Positions 16,587 through 25,236 of a stretch of DNA of 64,000 bases are shown here, piece after piece. Each line of letters starts with the position of its first letter. Position 1 is the first letter of the stretch. The DNA lies in NCBI GenBank assembly GCA_036559125.1, contig DATBTT010000061.1:54041-118040 (forward strand), read 5' to 3'. The DNA is from JALYTZ01 sp036559125 (GTDB taxonomy: Bacteria > Vulcanimicrobiota > Vulcanimicrobiia > Vulcanimicrobiales > Vulcanimicrobiaceae). The translations under genes were made by a program, and so were the position numbers. The notes beneath the pieces were generated by a model. That model had not been told where the DNA came from. It saw only the letters and a program-made list of their open reading frames with translations, and did no database searches.

Positions 16587-19500
16587 CTGCCAATCGCGCG
16601 CTTTGGTCTGCGTAACGAAAAGACGATCATCTTCGTGGTGATCGTCTTAACGTTGTTGGGCGTCTACGCGTACACGACCCTGCCCGCCAGCATCTTCCCC
16701 GATATGACGTTCGCGCGGATCGACGTCGTCGCTACCGTCGGCGATCTCCCACCCGATCAAGTTCGCGTCGCGGTCGCATTGCCGCTCGACCGCGCGTTTC
16801 AAGGATTGCCGTCGGTCACGCGCGTGACGACGACCTCGTCGCAAGGCAACGCGGAGTTCATCGTCGAGTATGACCCGAAGACCGACGTTCAAACCGATCT
16901 GCAACACGTGAATCAGGCGATCACGCAAACGCGGAACCAGCTACCGCCGCAGACCGACGTTCAGGCGGTCATCGTCAACCCCAATCGGGAGCCGATCGTA
17001 TCCTACGCTCTCGTATCGAAGAACGTTTCCCAAACGATCTTGCACGAGTTGGCGCAATTTACGATGGCGCCCCAGTTCTACGGTACGAACGGTCTCTCGC
17101 GCGTTTTGGTAACCGGCGGCCCCGAGCGCGAGTATCACATCGACCTCAATTCGAGCGCGCTCGTCACCCACGGCCTGACCGCGCAAAATGTCGAGAAAGC
17201 GATCGCCGACGCGAACACGGTGACGGCGCTCGGCGTCCAGCAACAATATTATCAGCGCAACGTGATCGTCTTGGACGCCAACATCACGTCGGTCGATGCG
17301 ATCAAACACGTCCGCGTTACCGACGCGCAGCACAACAGCGTTCCGATCGAGGAGCTGGGTTCCGTCACGCTTGGCGTGGCACCGCCGATCGATCAAATTT
17401 CGTACGACGCCCATCATGCAGTCATGATGAATTTTTACGGGCTCCCGGGCGCCGACGCAGTGAAGATGGCCGACGCCATCAAGGGCAAGGCGGCTTCCAT
17501 GGCGCCCCATCTGCCGGTGGGAGTGACGCTGCACAAGTACTGGGATCAAACCGATCTCATCGTCGAATCGCAAAAATCGTTACGCGACGCGATACTCTTG
17601 GGCGCGTTACTCGCCATTTTAGTCATCTTTCTGTTCCTGCGAAATCTGCGCATGACGATCGTGGCGGCGATTGAGATCCCGCTCGCCATGGCGATCACCA
17701 TCTTCGTCATGGGCCAACTGCACGAGACCTTGAACCTCATGAGCGTTGGCGGTCTGGCGGTTGCGGTCGGGCTGATCATCGATGACGCGATCGTCGTCAT
17801 CGAGAACGTCGCGCGGAATTTGCACGTGCATCGTGGCGAACCCAAGCGGCAGGTCATCATGCTGGCGGTCAGCGAGTTGGCGTCGCCGATGGCGGCATCG
17901 ACCATTACCACCGTCGTGGTTTTCATTCCGCTCGCGCTGCTTTCAGGCGTTAGTGGTTTCTTTTTTCGAGCGCTCGCGTTGACGCTTTCCTCCGCGCTGA
18001 TCGTCTCGCTCGTGCTGGCGCTCCTTGTCGCCCCAATTCTCGCGCGCTGGCTCATCAAAGAGGAAAGCGAAGAACGTGAGGATACGGGCTTCGTTGCGAA
18101 TCTGTTGGGTCATTACGAACCGTTTCTGCGCTGGACGCTCTCGCACAAGCTCGTGGTCTACGGGAGTTCGGTCGTCATATTGATCGTTACCGTCCTGCTG
18201 CTGACGCGCCTCCCGAGCGACTTTCTTCCAAAACTCGACGAGGGTCAGTTTGAGATATCCTACAAGATGCCGGTGGGCACGACCCTCGCCGCGAGCGATG
18301 CCGCGGCGACCGAGATGGAAAAAATAGCACTGAAAGATCCCGCGGTTGTCTCGGATGGCCGCCTGACGGGCATCGATTCGAACGGCTTTTCGCCGCTGCC
18401 GCAAAACCAAGGGTTGATTCGCGTCAAACTCAAGCCGCTCTCGCAGCGCGATGGGTACGACGTCATTGCGGGACGCCTGCGCACGCGAATCGCCGAAGCG
18501 GTTCCGGCCGCAACGCTCGACTTTCACCAAATCCTCGAGGACATGATCAACGATCTTTCGGGCGCCCCGGCGCCGATCGAAATCACGCTATCGGGCCAGG
18601 ACCAGACGACGCTGATCAAATACGCGGACGAAATCACGTCGAAAATCGCCAAGGTCCCTAACGTCGCCGACGCATTCTCAGGCGTCACGTACGACGATCC
18701 GGCAATTCACATCGCGCCGAATTTGGCGCAGCTCGGCGCCTTGGGACTCACATCGACCGATTTGGGCGGCGCGGTATCGGCAACTAGCCAAGGTTCGGTT
18801 GCGACGAGTCTGTCGGGGCCGACGAATCTCGTGCCCGTCCGCGTTAGCGTCGCCGGAGCGCCGCAGAATCTCGCGTCGCGGTTGATCGCGACGTCGGTTG
18901 GAACGATCGCGCTCAACGACGTAGCGCGCGTCGCGCAACCAAGGCTGTCGAGCAACATCAACGAGATCAACGGGCAGCGCGTGGTGCGCATCACGGCCAA
19001 CACGAGCGGCGGCAGCCTTTCCGCGGTTATTGCCGGAATTAAAAGGGCGTTGCAGCAGGTGCATTTGCCGCCCGGGTACACCACTTCTATCGGCGGCCAA
19101 TACCGGGCGCAACAGCAGTCGTTCAAGGAATTCGTCACGGTCATCCTCGCCGCGGTTGCGCTCGTCTTTTTCGTCATGCTCGCGACATTCCGGTCGTATC
19201 GGTTGCCGCTGGTAATTTTGACCGCAATTCCGCTCGCGCTCATCGGCGTCGCGCTCGGGCTGTTCCTCACGGGCACGCCGTTCAACGTCTCGTCATTCAT
19301 GGGCTTGTTGCTCTTGGTGGGCATCGTCGTCAAGAACGGCATCTTACTGATCGACGTGGCCAATCAGCGCAGGCACGCGGGTGATTCGATTGAAGAAGCG
19401 CTGGTCGCCGCGGGGCGAACGCGCCTTCGCCCGATCGTCATGACGGCATTCGCCGCAATCGGTGGGCTCTTTCCGCTCGCGCTCGGGCTCGGTTCAGGGT

Positions 19501-19616
19501 CTGCGATGGAACGCCCCTTGGCTATCGCGGTCATCGGCGGTCTCTCCACCGCGACGGCGTTCACGCTCATCGTCGTTCCAGTGTTGTACGCCGGGTTTGC
19601 AGGGAAGGAGAAATAG
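16587..19616 (+). CDS. RND-family efflux pump permease, apparent CTG start
   Basis: A 1009-residue inner-membrane pump of the AcrB/CzcA superfamily. It has the usual twelve-helix plan with two large periplasmic loops, and the helix-4 proton relay motif VGLIIDDAIVVIENVARN near residue 390. The first conventional in-frame start (GTG 16635) would remove the normal cytoplasmic N-terminus. AAGGAG at 16574-16579 is seven bases before CTG 16587, which yields LPIARFGLRNEKTIIFVVIV, the typical start of RND pumps. An in-frame TAA lies directly before the CTG, so no longer form exists. The pump is encoded with its TolC and HlyD partners; HAE versus metal substrate is uncertain. Confidence 0.9.
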   Translation: MPIARFGLRNEKTIIFVVIVLTLLGVYAYTTLPASIFPDMTFARIDVVATVGDLPPDQVRVAVALPLDRAFQGLPSVTRVTTTSSQGNAEFIVEYDPKTDVQTDLQHVNQAITQTRNQLPPQTDVQAVIVNPNREPIVSYALVSKNVSQTILHELAQFTMAPQFYGTNGLSRVLVTGGPEREYHIDLNSSALVTHGLTAQNVEKAIADANTVTALGVQQQYYQRNVIVLDANITSVDAIKHVRVTDAQHNSVPIEELGSVTLGVAPPIDQISYDAHHAVMMNFYGLPGADAVKMADAIKGKAASMAPHLPVGVTLHKYWDQTDLIVESQKSLRDAILLGALLAILVIFLFLRNLRMTIVAAIEIPLAMAITIFVMGQLHETLNLMSVGGLAVAVGLIIDDAIVVIENVARNLHVHRGEPKRQVIMLAVSELASPMAASTITTVVVFIPLALLSGVSGFFFRALALTLSSALIVSLVLALLVAPILARWLIKEESEEREDTGFVANLLGHYEPFLRWTLSHKLVVYGSSVVILIVTVLLLTRLPSDFLPKLDEGQFEISYKMPVGTTLAASDAAATEMEKIALKDPAVVSDGRLTGIDSNGFSPLPQNQGLIRVKLKPLSQRDGYDVIAGRLRTRIAEAVPAATLDFHQILEDMINDLSGAPAPIEITLSGQDQTTLIKYADEITSKIAKVPNVADAFSGVTYDDPAIHIAPNLAQLGALGLTSTDLGGAVSATSQGSVATSLSGPTNLVPVRVSVAGAPQNLASRLIATSVGTIALNDVARVAQPRLSSNINEINGQRVVRITANTSGGSLSAVIAGIKRALQQVHLPPGYTTSIGGQYRAQQQSFKEFVTVILAAVALVFFVMLATFRSYRLPLVILTAIPLALIGVALGLFLTGTPFNVSSFMGLLLLVGIVVKNGILLIDVANQRRHAGDSIEEALVAAGRTRLRPIVMTAFAAIGGLFPLALGLGSGSAMERPLAIAVIGGLSTATAFTLIVVPVLYAGFAGKEK

Positions 19617-19618
19617 CA

Positions 19619-20884
19619 GTGCGGCATGTCGTTGCGTCTCTCCTCGGCGTCGTTTTACTCGCGGTGGCGCCGGTCGCGACCTTGCAACCCAGCCCGCCCG
19701 CAATCGGCGAGTACGCGGGACTTTCTCCGCAGGCGGCTCAAACCGCGGCCATCGCACACGCGCCCGACGTCGTCGCCGCGCAAGACCGGGTAGCCGAAAC
19801 GCAAGCCGCCCTCGCCGCGGCGCGTGGACTGGCGTCGCCGCAACTCACACTCGGGTACGCACAAGCGCCGCAAGGCGGTACGACCTCGACGATCACCCAA
19901 CGACTCACGACCGTGGGCGGTCAGGTAACGTTGGGAGACTACTTCCGGCTCAACCCATCGATCCGCCAAGCCGAATCGAATCTGCGTGCTGCTCAGTTCG
20001 ATCTGCAAAACGCGCAACGCACGCTACGCGTCACGATACTGGCCGCGTACTACAATGCCTTGAAGACGGCGGCGACCGTGCAGCTACGGCAGGCCGCGCT
20101 AACCACTGCGAAAGCCGATCGCAGTGCGGCGCAAAAACGTTATGCGGCCGGAGACGTTCCGCACCTGGACGTGACGAGGGCCGACGTCGCGATCGCGCAG
20201 GCCACCTCGGATTTGGAGACGGCTCGGGCCGACGCGCAGAACGCGGTGAATTCGTTGGCAATTCAATCCGGAGAACCGCTATCGGTTTTTTCGCGCATCG
20301 TCCCCGCGCCGCCGCCGTCGAACGCGATTCCCGATAATCCGCAGCTCGCGGCGCAACGCGCGCAGCTCTTGCGACCCGACGTTGCCGCAGCGCAGGCCAA
20401 CGTTAAAGCCGAACAAGCGGCGGTCCGCCTCGCATCACGCGGCGTGCTTCCGTCGGTCGTCATCAACGGCGGATACACGACTGGAGTCGATTCCGGGATT
20501 CACGTTCAGGGACCGAGCGCGAACGTTCTCGTGAGCTTGCCGGTCTCGCACGAGGCGCGTTACCTTGTGGCCGAGGAGCAGGCGCGGCTGGCGGGAAGCC
20601 AGGCAAAACTTGCATCGGTCGAACAAGGCGTCCTCATTGAGGTCTCGTCCGCCGTGCGCTCGTATGACGCGAGCGTTCGCGCGACGGCAGCCGCCACGCG
20701 CGCGCGTCAGGCGGCACAGACCGAACTGCAGGCAACCGAGATCGGTTATCGCAGCGGCGCGAGTTCGAGCCTGGATTTGGCGGACGCGCGGCGTACGTAC
20801 GACCAAGCCGTGGTTTCCGAGTTGAACGCACGGTACGCGCAAGCGCAGGCGCGCGCGACGCTAACGGTCCTAGTGGGAGAATAA
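19619..20884 (+). CDS. TolC-family outer-membrane efflux protein
   Basis: A 421-residue protein with a signal peptide (about 1-22) and the duplicated helical pattern of outer-membrane efflux proteins. Long Ala/Gln/Arg-rich helices (NLRAAQFDLQNAQRTLRVTI near 125 and its counterpart near 345) alternate with short beta segments. GTG start at 19619, eight bases after AAGGAG and two bases after the pump gene. It should form the exit duct for the adjacent RND pump. Its stop overlaps the ATG of the adaptor gene by one base. Confidence 0.88.
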   Translation: MRHVVASLLGVVLLAVAPVATLQPSPPAIGEYAGLSPQAAQTAAIAHAPDVVAAQDRVAETQAALAAARGLASPQLTLGYAQAPQGGTTSTITQRLTTVGGQVTLGDYFRLNPSIRQAESNLRAAQFDLQNAQRTLRVTILAAYYNALKTAATVQLRQAALTTAKADRSAAQKRYAAGDVPHLDVTRADVAIAQATSDLETARADAQNAVNSLAIQSGEPLSVFSRIVPAPPPSNAIPDNPQLAAQRAQLLRPDVAAAQANVKAEQAAVRLASRGVLPSVVINGGYTTGVDSGIHVQGPSANVLVSLPVSHEARYLVAEEQARLAGSQAKLASVEQGVLIEVSSAVRSYDASVRATAAATRARQAAQTELQATEIGYRSGASSSLDLADARRTYDQAVVSELNARYAQAQARATLTVLVGE

Positions 20885-22050
20885 TGCGAAATCGTAGGTG
20901 GATCGGCGTCATTGCCGGCCTTGTCGTCGTGGGGCTCATCGTCGCCTACGTCGTACTGCGTCACAAACCGACGGTCGATCAGGCACCGGCTGCGCCGCAG
21001 GTCGCCGTCGCAACGGCTCACGTAGGCGACTTCACGCAAAAAATTAGCGCAGTCGGCCGCGTGGGCGCTCCCGCCGGCGCCCAGAGCAAAATCGCTTTTG
21101 CGGTGACCGGCATCCTGCAACGTGTCGACGTGCGCGTCGGAGAGCACGTAGTTGCGGGCCAGACGCTCGCGCAGTTGAACACGGGAAGCCTCGCGCTCAC
21201 CGCGCAGCAGGCACAAGCCGACGCGCGCGCCGCCACTGCGAGCGCTGCAGCTGCGGCCGTCGACCGCACGACGACCAAACTGGCCGTCGACCAACGAACG
21301 CTCGAGCGCGCGCAAACGCTCTATGCAGCGGGCGTGGGAGCGCGCAAAGACATCGAGGCGGCTAAGGCGCAAGTTGCCGCAGATCGCGCCGATCGCAGTA
21401 CGATAGGGGCCCAGCGCGCGGCCGCGGCGGCACAAGCGCAGAGTGCGAGCGCGCATGCGGCGCTGACTCAGCGCGATCTTTCAAATGGAACGCTGCTCGC
21501 GCCGAGCGACGGCGTGGTGCTGGCGATCCTCAAACAACCGGGTGAATCGGTCGATCCGAGCACGCCCGTCGTCGCCATTGGGCCCGCGGCTCAGAACGAA
21601 CTGACGCTCAACGTCGCCGCCGGCGATGCGCAGCGCGTACGCGTCGGCAACCCCGTGACGGTGACGATTCCCGGCACGAACCTACAGTCGCACGGACGCG
21701 TCATCGGAGTAACGCCGGCGGTCGATCCCACGACGCAGAGTGCGACGGTTGTGGTCTCCGGCGTCCCGCCGGGCAGCGTGGCCGGAAGCGCCGTTTCGGC
21801 GACGATCGTCGTCGGCCACTCGAACGGTGTCCTCGTGCCGCAAAGCGCAATCGTCCAAGATCCCCAAAGCGGAAAGACCGTGGTCTTCTTGCAAACGCAC
21901 GACAAGTCCGGGGCGGCCCAATTCGAGCAGCGCGTCGTGCAGATCGCGCAAAGCGACGGCAAGGTCGCCCAGATTGGATCGGGCTTGCGAGCCGGTGACA
22001 AAATCGCCGCCCAAGGCGCGTTCGCCCTCCTCGCCCCCGGCGGCGGCTAA
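20884..22050 (+). CDS. HlyD/CzcB-type periplasmic adaptor of the RND pump
   Basis: A 388-residue membrane-fusion protein: N-terminal anchor (about 6-26), split lipoyl/barrel-sandwich domain (GILQRVDVRVGEHVVAGQTL and DGVVLAILKQPGESV), Ala-rich coiled-coil hairpin (about 100-195), and beta-barrel and membrane-proximal domains (VLVPQSAIVQDPQ...). The C-terminus ends in AGDKIAAQGAFALLA, a form common in CzcB-like adaptors. It completes the pump-duct-adaptor set; pump first and adaptor last is a less common gene order. Confidence 0.9.
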   Translation: MRNRRWIGVIAGLVVVGLIVAYVVLRHKPTVDQAPAAPQVAVATAHVGDFTQKISAVGRVGAPAGAQSKIAFAVTGILQRVDVRVGEHVVAGQTLAQLNTGSLALTAQQAQADARAATASAAAAAVDRTTTKLAVDQRTLERAQTLYAAGVGARKDIEAAKAQVAADRADRSTIGAQRAAAAAQAQSASAHAALTQRDLSNGTLLAPSDGVVLAILKQPGESVDPSTPVVAIGPAAQNELTLNVAAGDAQRVRVGNPVTVTIPGTNLQSHGRVIGVTPAVDPTTQSATVVVSGVPPGSVAGSAVSATIVVGHSNGVLVPQSAIVQDPQSGKTVVFLQTHDKSGAAQFEQRVVQIAQSDGKVAQIGSGLRAGDKIAAQGAFALLAPGGG

Positions 22051-22055
22051 CCACT

Positions 22056-22080
22056 CCGGCGCCACAAGGCGGCGGTTTAT
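22056..22080 (+). terminator. possible terminator after the efflux operon
   Basis: CCG-G-CGCC (22056-22063) pairs with GGCG-G-CGG (22068-22075) around an ACAA loop with one internal G-G mismatch, then TTTAT. It begins six bases after the adaptor stop codon. Confidence 0.4.
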
Positions 22081-22148
22081 ATTGCGCTTTTGTAGGCGTC
22101 GTGATAGGATGGTGCAACTGAAAACCACTTTCACTTTGAGGATCCTTC

Positions 22149-23759
22149 ATGAGTGACGAGAAGCGTATCCTAACCACACGCCAGGGCCACCCCGTCCGCG
22201 ATAACCAAAACCTTCGGACCGTCGGCGAACGCGGCCCCGCGACGCTTGAAAACTATCATTATCTCGAAAAAATCACCCACTTCGATCGCGAGCGCATACC
22301 GGAGCGCGTCGTGCATGCGCGCGGCACCGGCGCGCACGGCTACTTCGAATCGTACGGTACGGTCGGAAACGAACCCGCGACGCGTTACACGCGCGCCAAA
22401 GTCATAACGGAGCCGGAGTACCACACGCCGGTCTTCGTGCGCTTCTCGACGGTCGTCGGCGGAAGAAACGCTCCCGAAACCGCGCGCGATCCACGCGGAT
22501 TTGCCATAAAGTTTTATACCAAAGACGGAAACTGGGACCTCGTCGGCAATAACCTGCCCGTCTTCTTCATTCGAGACGCGATGAAGTTTCCCGACATGGT
22601 GCACGCATTCAAACCCGATCCGGTCACCAATGCCGAAGAACCGTGGCGTTTTTACGATTTCGTTTCGAACAATCCCGAAACGCTGCATACGGTCACGTGG
22701 GTGAAAAGCCCATGGGGCATACCTGCAACGTATCGCGAGATGATCGGCTCCGGCGTCAACACGTATCGCTGGATCAACGATCGAGGCGAAGCTTTCTTGG
22801 TAAAATATCACTGGGAGCCCAAAGCGGGCCATCGCAATCTGACCGCGCAGCAAGCCGCGGAACTTCAAGGCAAGGATGTCGGTCATGCGACGCGCGATTT
22901 GCACGATGCCATCGAACGCGGTGAGTTTCCCGAATGGGAATTGAGCGTCCAGATCATGCCCGAAGGCGACCATCCCGAGTTGTCGTTCGATCCGCTCGAC
23001 GACACAAAAGTATGGCCCGACGATCAGTTCGAGCGACGCCCGGTGGGTCGCATGGTGCTGGATCGCAATCCGAAAAACTTTTTCGCGGAAGTCGAACAGG
23101 CCTCGTTCGGCACGGGCGTGCTGGTCGACGGGATGGATTTCTCCGACGACAAGATGTTGATCGGCCGTACGTTCTCGTACTCGGATACGCAACGCTATCG
23201 CGTCGGTCCCAATTACTTGCAATTACCGATCAACAAACCGCAAGTACCGACGCACACCAACCAGCGTGACGGAGCCATGGCGTACGCCGTCGACGAGTCG
23301 GGCGAAAATCCGCACGTCAACTACGAACCGAGTTCGATGGGTGGACTAGAAGAAGCTCCCAAACACGATCGCGACTGGTATCAGCACGTGGAAGGGCACG
23401 TCATCCGGCACGGCATTCTGCGAACCATCGACGACTACGCGCAGGCGGGCGAGCGCTACCGTTCGCTGGAACCCTGGGAGCGCGAGGATCTTCTCAGCAA
23501 CGTGGGCGGCGACCTCACGAAGTGTCCGCCGGAGATTGCCGAGCGCATGGTGTGGCATCTCTATCATTGCGACGAGCAATATGGAAGCGAAGTCGCCAAA
23601 CGCGCCGGAATCGATTTGCAGAAGGCGCTCAAACTCGGGCCGCTGCCCAATCATCCGGGCCCGCAAAAGAATCGCGAACTATCGATAACAACCGACAATG
23701 AAGCGACGTCGACCAACGGTAACGCAAAAACGCACCCGGTCGGATCCTCCGCAACGTAG
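22149..23759 (+). CDS. katA: monofunctional haem catalase
   Basis: The 536-residue enzyme disproportionates hydrogen peroxide. The distal His lies in ERVVHARGTGAHGYFE (about residue 55), the distal Asn in NLPVFFIRDAMKFPD, and the proximal haem Tyr in RTFSYSDTQRYRVG (about 345). Length and motifs fit the small-subunit clade with a C-terminal extension of about 40 residues that is polar and low-complexity. GAGGA six bases before ATG is the ribosome site. No OxyR or PerR gene is adjacent. Confidence 0.95.
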   Translation: MSDEKRILTTRQGHPVRDNQNLRTVGERGPATLENYHYLEKITHFDRERIPERVVHARGTGAHGYFESYGTVGNEPATRYTRAKVITEPEYHTPVFVRFSTVVGGRNAPETARDPRGFAIKFYTKDGNWDLVGNNLPVFFIRDAMKFPDMVHAFKPDPVTNAEEPWRFYDFVSNNPETLHTVTWVKSPWGIPATYREMIGSGVNTYRWINDRGEAFLVKYHWEPKAGHRNLTAQQAAELQGKDVGHATRDLHDAIERGEFPEWELSVQIMPEGDHPELSFDPLDDTKVWPDDQFERRPVGRMVLDRNPKNFFAEVEQASFGTGVLVDGMDFSDDKMLIGRTFSYSDTQRYRVGPNYLQLPINKPQVPTHTNQRDGAMAYAVDESGENPHVNYEPSSMGGLEEAPKHDRDWYQHVEGHVIRHGILRTIDDYAQAGERYRSLEPWEREDLLSNVGGDLTKCPPEIAERMVWHLYHCDEQYGSEVAKRAGIDLQKALKLGPLPNHPGPQKNRELSITTDNEATSTNGNAKTHPVGSSAT

Positions 23760-23776
23760 CCGGCCTCTCCACCTTA

Positions 23777-23857
23777 TCGACAGGCGCAGGATGGCGGACC
23801 CCGCATTTCAGTTCGGCGGGTAACCCGACCCCCGTCATCCTGAGCCTGTCGAAGGGT
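23777..23857. repeat. inverted pair of the interspersed repeat
   Basis: A degenerate minus-oriented copy (23777-23797, ATCGACAGGCGCAGGATGG) and a good plus-oriented copy (23832-23855, CGTCATCCTGAGCCTGTCG) face each other in the 143-base gap between katA and the peptidase gene. Together they could form a long hairpin at the end of the two convergent genes. Confidence 0.65.
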
Positions 23858-23902
23858 GGCCTGTCGAACGGCTCTCGGCAAACTCAATCGACAAGAACGA
23901 GG

Positions 23903-25150
23903 TTAGAAAGCGCGGGTTCCGTCGGGCGTGCCCCAGCCGGTCGGACCGTCGTAGCCCCGGCGCGCGTTACAGACGTACGAGATTGCGCAGGTGCCGTTGC
24001 TTCCGCTCGTGACATCGAAGGTGTGCGTTCCCGCATCCTTCCAAATGCCCGATGCGAAAGTCTGAGACGCCGCATTACCCGCAAGAGCGTACACCGACGC
24101 GACGATCGGGCTGGAAACGCTCGTACCGCCAAATACGAGCCAACCCGAAGCGCCTCCATACGCGAAACTGTCATACACCGCGACGCCGGTATCGGGGTCG
24201 GCGATCGCGCTCGTGTCGGCTTCCGATCGCGCGGTGCAACCAGCGTCGTGCTGCCACGATGGTTTGGAAACGTATGCGCTGCACCCACTTCCCGAACCGC
24301 CCCAGACGGTCTCGCTCCATCCGCGCGAGGTACTCGAACGGGTGAGCGACGTTCCGCCGACCGCAACGACGGTTGCGTAGGATGCGGGTTGTTGCGCACC
24401 CGTCCCATTATCGCCCGCGCTAGCGGTAATGACGTGGCCGGGATGATCGTACGCCGCGTTCGAGCCGCCGCTTTCGGAGCCGCCATAACTATTGCTCACG
24501 ACGTTTGCCCCGAGCCGGACCGCGGCGTTCACCGCAATTCCGAGGTTTCCGAAGCTCGGCGAAGACGCTTCGACCAACAGAATATGGCATCGCGGGCACG
24601 TTGCCGACACCATGTCCAGGTCGAGCGATATTTCTTGGGACCATCCGCCGTTTTTTCGGGGATAGCTGCCTCGCACGCCATTCTGATTGACTTTTTTGAA
24701 GCAACCATTAGCGGTCGTGCACGCGACCAATCCGTACTGAGAACGGTACGCGCTCAAATCGATTTCAGCATTGGGATCGTCGTACGCGTCGACTATTGCG
24801 ACGGTTTGGCCCGAGCCCGCGCTCGACGACGGCAACTTGTACGCCGATTGCAAATCGGAGGGAGCGTAGCCCGCTGGAGCGACGCGCCGGCCCGCGCTTT
24901 GCGCTTGTTCGGCGCCCTGATAGACTCCGTGATATCCGCTCGGACGTCCGCCACCGACGTCGGTACGGAAAAGGGCCAAACACGCCGCATCGCCGGGAGC
25001 CGGCGTGCCGCAGGAACTCTCGACGTTCGATCCCATAGAGCCGGCGCCGGGAGCATTCGTTGCGGGAAGCGACGAGCTTCCCTGACTCGAACATGCGGCG
25101 AGCGCAACGATGCTCGCAACCGCGAGCGCGCGCAACGTTGATATTTTCAC
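23903..25150 (-). CDS. sedolisin-like (S53) serine peptidase lipoprotein
   Basis: The 415-residue protein has a lipoprotein signal (VALAAC, Cys about 20) and a sedolisin core. The Glu/Asp pair lies in QEISLDLDMVSATCP (four residues apart, as in the family), the oxyanion Asp in ASAGDNG, and the catalytic Ser in FGGTSVSSP (about 340). An earlier AIVDAYDDPN segment corresponds to the core's first strand. The long propeptide common in S53 enzymes is missing: only about 75 residues precede the core. Extra Cys residues suggest disulfides. GTG 25150 is chosen over GTG 25162 because GGAGG is five bases upstream. Secreted, probably acid-active by family. Confidence 0.82.
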   Translation of the reverse strand: MKISTLRALAVASIVALAACSSQGSSSLPATNAPGAGSMGSNVESSCGTPAPGDAACLALFRTDVGGGRPSGYHGVYQGAEQAQSAGRRVAPAGYAPSDLQSAYKLPSSSAGSGQTVAIVDAYDDPNAEIDLSAYRSQYGLVACTTANGCFKKVNQNGVRGSYPRKNGGWSQEISLDLDMVSATCPRCHILLVEASSPSFGNLGIAVNAAVRLGANVVSNSYGGSESGGSNAAYDHPGHVITASAGDNGTGAQQPASYATVVAVGGTSLTRSSTSRGWSETVWGGSGSGCSAYVSKPSWQHDAGCTARSEADTSAIADPDTGVAVYDSFAYGGASGWLVFGGTSVSSPIVASVYALAGNAASQTFASGIWKDAGTHTFDVTSGSNGTCAISYVCNARRGYDGPTGWGTPDGTRAF

Positions 25151-25236
25151 CCAAACCTCCACCGCGCGCTCACATCACGCGCTACTGGATGATCCACGAA
25201 TGCGCTGCGCGTTCCTGTATGCCGAACGTAAGCAGG

